A DNA stretch of 7,926 bases from an uncultured Enorma sp. Lineage in GTDB: Bacteria > Actinomycetota > Coriobacteriia > Coriobacteriales > Coriobacteriaceae. The stretch spans positions 1 to 7,926 of the forward strand of contig CAJLVH010000086.1 of the NCBI GenBank assembly GCA_905210055.1. The letters run 5' to 3'. Positions 6,872-7,926 of the stretch are shown in pieces. A model generated the notes under the pieces. It worked only from the letters and a program-made list of their open reading frames with translations, was not told the origin of the DNA and did no database searches. The position numbers and the translations under genes were made by a program. Numbering within the stretch: position 1 is the stretch's first letter; the number at the start of each line of letters is the position of its first letter.

Positions 6872-6903
6872 TTATGTTTCGGCGTGTCCGTACGTGGTAT
6901 CCT
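6872..6903 (+). promoter_or_regulatory. Probable fba promoter with extended -10
   Basis: TGG followed by TATCCT (6898-6903) forms an extended -10 element (TGn plus hexamer). The best -35-like sequence nearby is TTATGT (6872-6877), with a spacer of 20 bp that is longer than ideal; an extended -10 can compensate for a weak -35. The whole interval 6790-6941 is clearly more AT-rich than the genes around it, as expected of a promoter. A transcript would begin near 6910, giving a leader of about 30 nt. Confidence 0.45.
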
Positions 6904-6930
6904 TAGATACGTTTTGACCATTCCATTCTT

Positions 6931-6936
6931 GGGAGG
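6931..6936 (+). promoter_or_regulatory. Strong ribosome binding site of fba
   Basis: GGGAGG at 6931-6936 lies five bases before the ATG at 6942. It is close to the ideal Shine-Dalgarno sequence and is the best in the window, in line with a highly expressed glycolytic gene. Confidence 0.75.
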
Positions 6937-6941
6937 CTCAC

Positions 6942-7808
6942 ATGCTCGTTAATGCTGCAGATATGCTCAAGAAGGCCGAGGCGGGGCACTACGCTCTCGG
7001 CGCGTTCAACACGAACAACCTCGAGTGGACGCTCGCCGTCCTGCAGGCGGCGGAAGATGCCAAGTCGCCGATCATCATCCAGTGCAGCGCCGGTGCTGCG
7101 AAGTGGATGGGCGGCCTCAAGGTCTGCGCCGACATGGTGAAGGCATGCGTCGAGTCCATGGGCATCACCGTTCCCGTGGCGCTCCACCTCGATCACGGCA
7201 CCTATGAGGACTGCTTCAAGGCCATCGAGGCGGGCTTCAGCTCCATCATGTACGACGGCTCCCACGAGGAGACGTTCCAAATCAACCTCGATCGCACCAA
7301 GGAGCTCGTCGAGGTCGCCCACGCTAAGGGTCTCTCCATCGAGGCTGAGGTCGGCGGCATCGGCGGCACCGAGGACGGCGTGACCTCCAACGGCGAACTC
7401 GCCGATCCCGCCGAGTGCAAGCAGATCGCAGACCTCGGCGTCGACTTCCTCGCCTGCGGCATCGGCAACATCCATGGCGTGTATCCCGAGGACTGGGCTG
7501 GTCTTTCCTTCGATCGTCTCTCCGAGATCAAGGCCGAGGTCGGCGATCTGCCGCTCGTGCTCCACGGTGGCAGTGGCATTCCCGAGGATCAGATCAAGAA
7601 GGCCATCTCCATGGGTGTCTCCAAGATCAACGTCAACACCGACCTGCAGCTCGCCTTCACCGCGGCGGTGCACGATTACTTCGCCGCCGGCAAGGACACG
7701 CAGGGCAAGGGATACGATCCGCGCAAGGTGCTCAAGCCCGGTCGCGACGCGATTGTCGAGCGCACGAAGGAGCTCATGGAGCAGTTCGGTTCTTTGAACA
7801 AGGCGTAG
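6942..7808 (+). CDS. fba: Class II fructose-bisphosphate aldolase
   Basis: A 288-residue cytoplasmic glycolytic/gluconeogenic enzyme that cleaves fructose 1,6-bisphosphate to dihydroxyacetone phosphate and glyceraldehyde 3-phosphate using zinc. Visible signatures are GAFNTNN near the N-terminus, HLDHGT with the catalytic D84 and zinc ligand H85, SIEAEVG (E134/E136), NIHGVY with H178, LHGGSG with H208, and NVNTD (230-234) in the phosphate-binding region. The zinc-binding His set and catalytic Asp are complete. Length and order fit the shorter, FbaA-like class II aldolases (about 285 aa, as in Bacillus) rather than the longer E. coli type of about 360 aa. The closely related tagatose-bisphosphate aldolases cannot be fully excluded from motifs alone, but the strong ribosome binding site and stand-alone setting favour a central glycolytic role. 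It has its own promoter and terminator and so appears monocistronic. Codon choice is more strongly C-biased at third positions than in recJ, consistent with high expression. Confidence 0.95.
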   Translation: MLVNAADMLKKAEAGHYALGAFNTNNLEWTLAVLQAAEDAKSPIIIQCSAGAAKWMGGLKVCADMVKACVESMGITVPVALHLDHGTYEDCFKAIEAGFSSIMYDGSHEETFQINLDRTKELVEVAHAKGLSIEAEVGGIGGTEDGVTSNGELADPAECKQIADLGVDFLACGIGNIHGVYPEDWAGLSFDRLSEIKAEVGDLPLVLHGGSGIPEDQIKKAISMGVSKINVNTDLQLAFTAAVHDYFAAGKDTQGKGYDPRKVLKPGRDAIVERTKELMEQFGSLNKA

Positions 7809-7835
7809 CGTACAGCATTCGCCATCGCATGAAGC

Positions 7836-7873
7836 AGCGAGTCCTCGGCACGCCCGCCGGGGGCTCGCTTTTT
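7836..7873 (+). terminator. Strong intrinsic terminator of fba
   Basis: Arms 7836-7849 and 7856-7869 pair over 14 bp, with two T-G wobbles (7842/7863 and 7845/7860), around a six-base loop ACGCCC. A run of five Ts (7869-7873) follows directly. It begins 28 nt after the fba stop. The opposite strand lacks a matching T-run, so it acts for + strand transcription. The remaining bases (7874-7926) hold no feature I can support. Confidence 0.88.
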
Positions 7874-7926
7874 GCGTAGCTCCGGCATGCCAGCGGGGAT
7901 GGGGGCTATCGGCCGGGCCGCCCGCC

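Overview
The window is GC-rich (roughly two thirds G+C by eye) and carries four housekeeping genes, all on the + strand. The proteins (a RecJ nuclease fused to a helicase, a long bifunctional Rel, a class II aldolase) and the high GC suggest an actinobacterium of the class Coriobacteriia (Collinsella/Olsenella-like). That assignment is inferred from protein style and gene order; no 16S or other marker is present.

Layout: (1) 1-234, a leader without a recognised gene, with a weak terminator-like hairpin, a possible -10 box and a short reading frame that overlaps the next start. (2) 235-3579, recJ, encoding a RecJ 5'-3' single-strand exonuclease fused to a complete RecQ-like superfamily 2 helicase. 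(3) 3588-5928, rel, the (p)ppGpp synthetase/hydrolase, starting 8 nt after recJ. Its frame breaks near 5425-5435, so as written it stops at 5588 without its C-terminal zinc-finger-like and ACT domains; those remain readable in the +1 frame to 5928. (4) 5929-6111, an intergenic region dominated by a 25-bp inverted repeat enclosing a second perfect 10-bp hairpin. (5) 6112-6789, a glyoxalase II-like metallo-beta-lactamase-fold hydrolase. (6) 6790-6941, an AT-richer promoter region. (7) 6942-7808, class II fructose-bisphosphate aldolase, with a strong intrinsic terminator at 7836-7873. The last ~50 bases hold nothing I can identify.

The order recJ - rel - MBL hydrolase resembles the recJ-apt-relA-dtd-hydrolase neighbourhood of many Gram-positive bacteria, here without apt and dtd. 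recJ and rel are probably co-transcribed; the hydrolase may be read through or uncoupled by the palindrome; fba looks like an independent unit with its own promoter, ribosome binding site and terminator. I see no CRISPR array, transposase, phage gene, tRNA or rRNA. The points most worth a second look are the RecJ-helicase fusion, the rel frameshift and the large palindrome.
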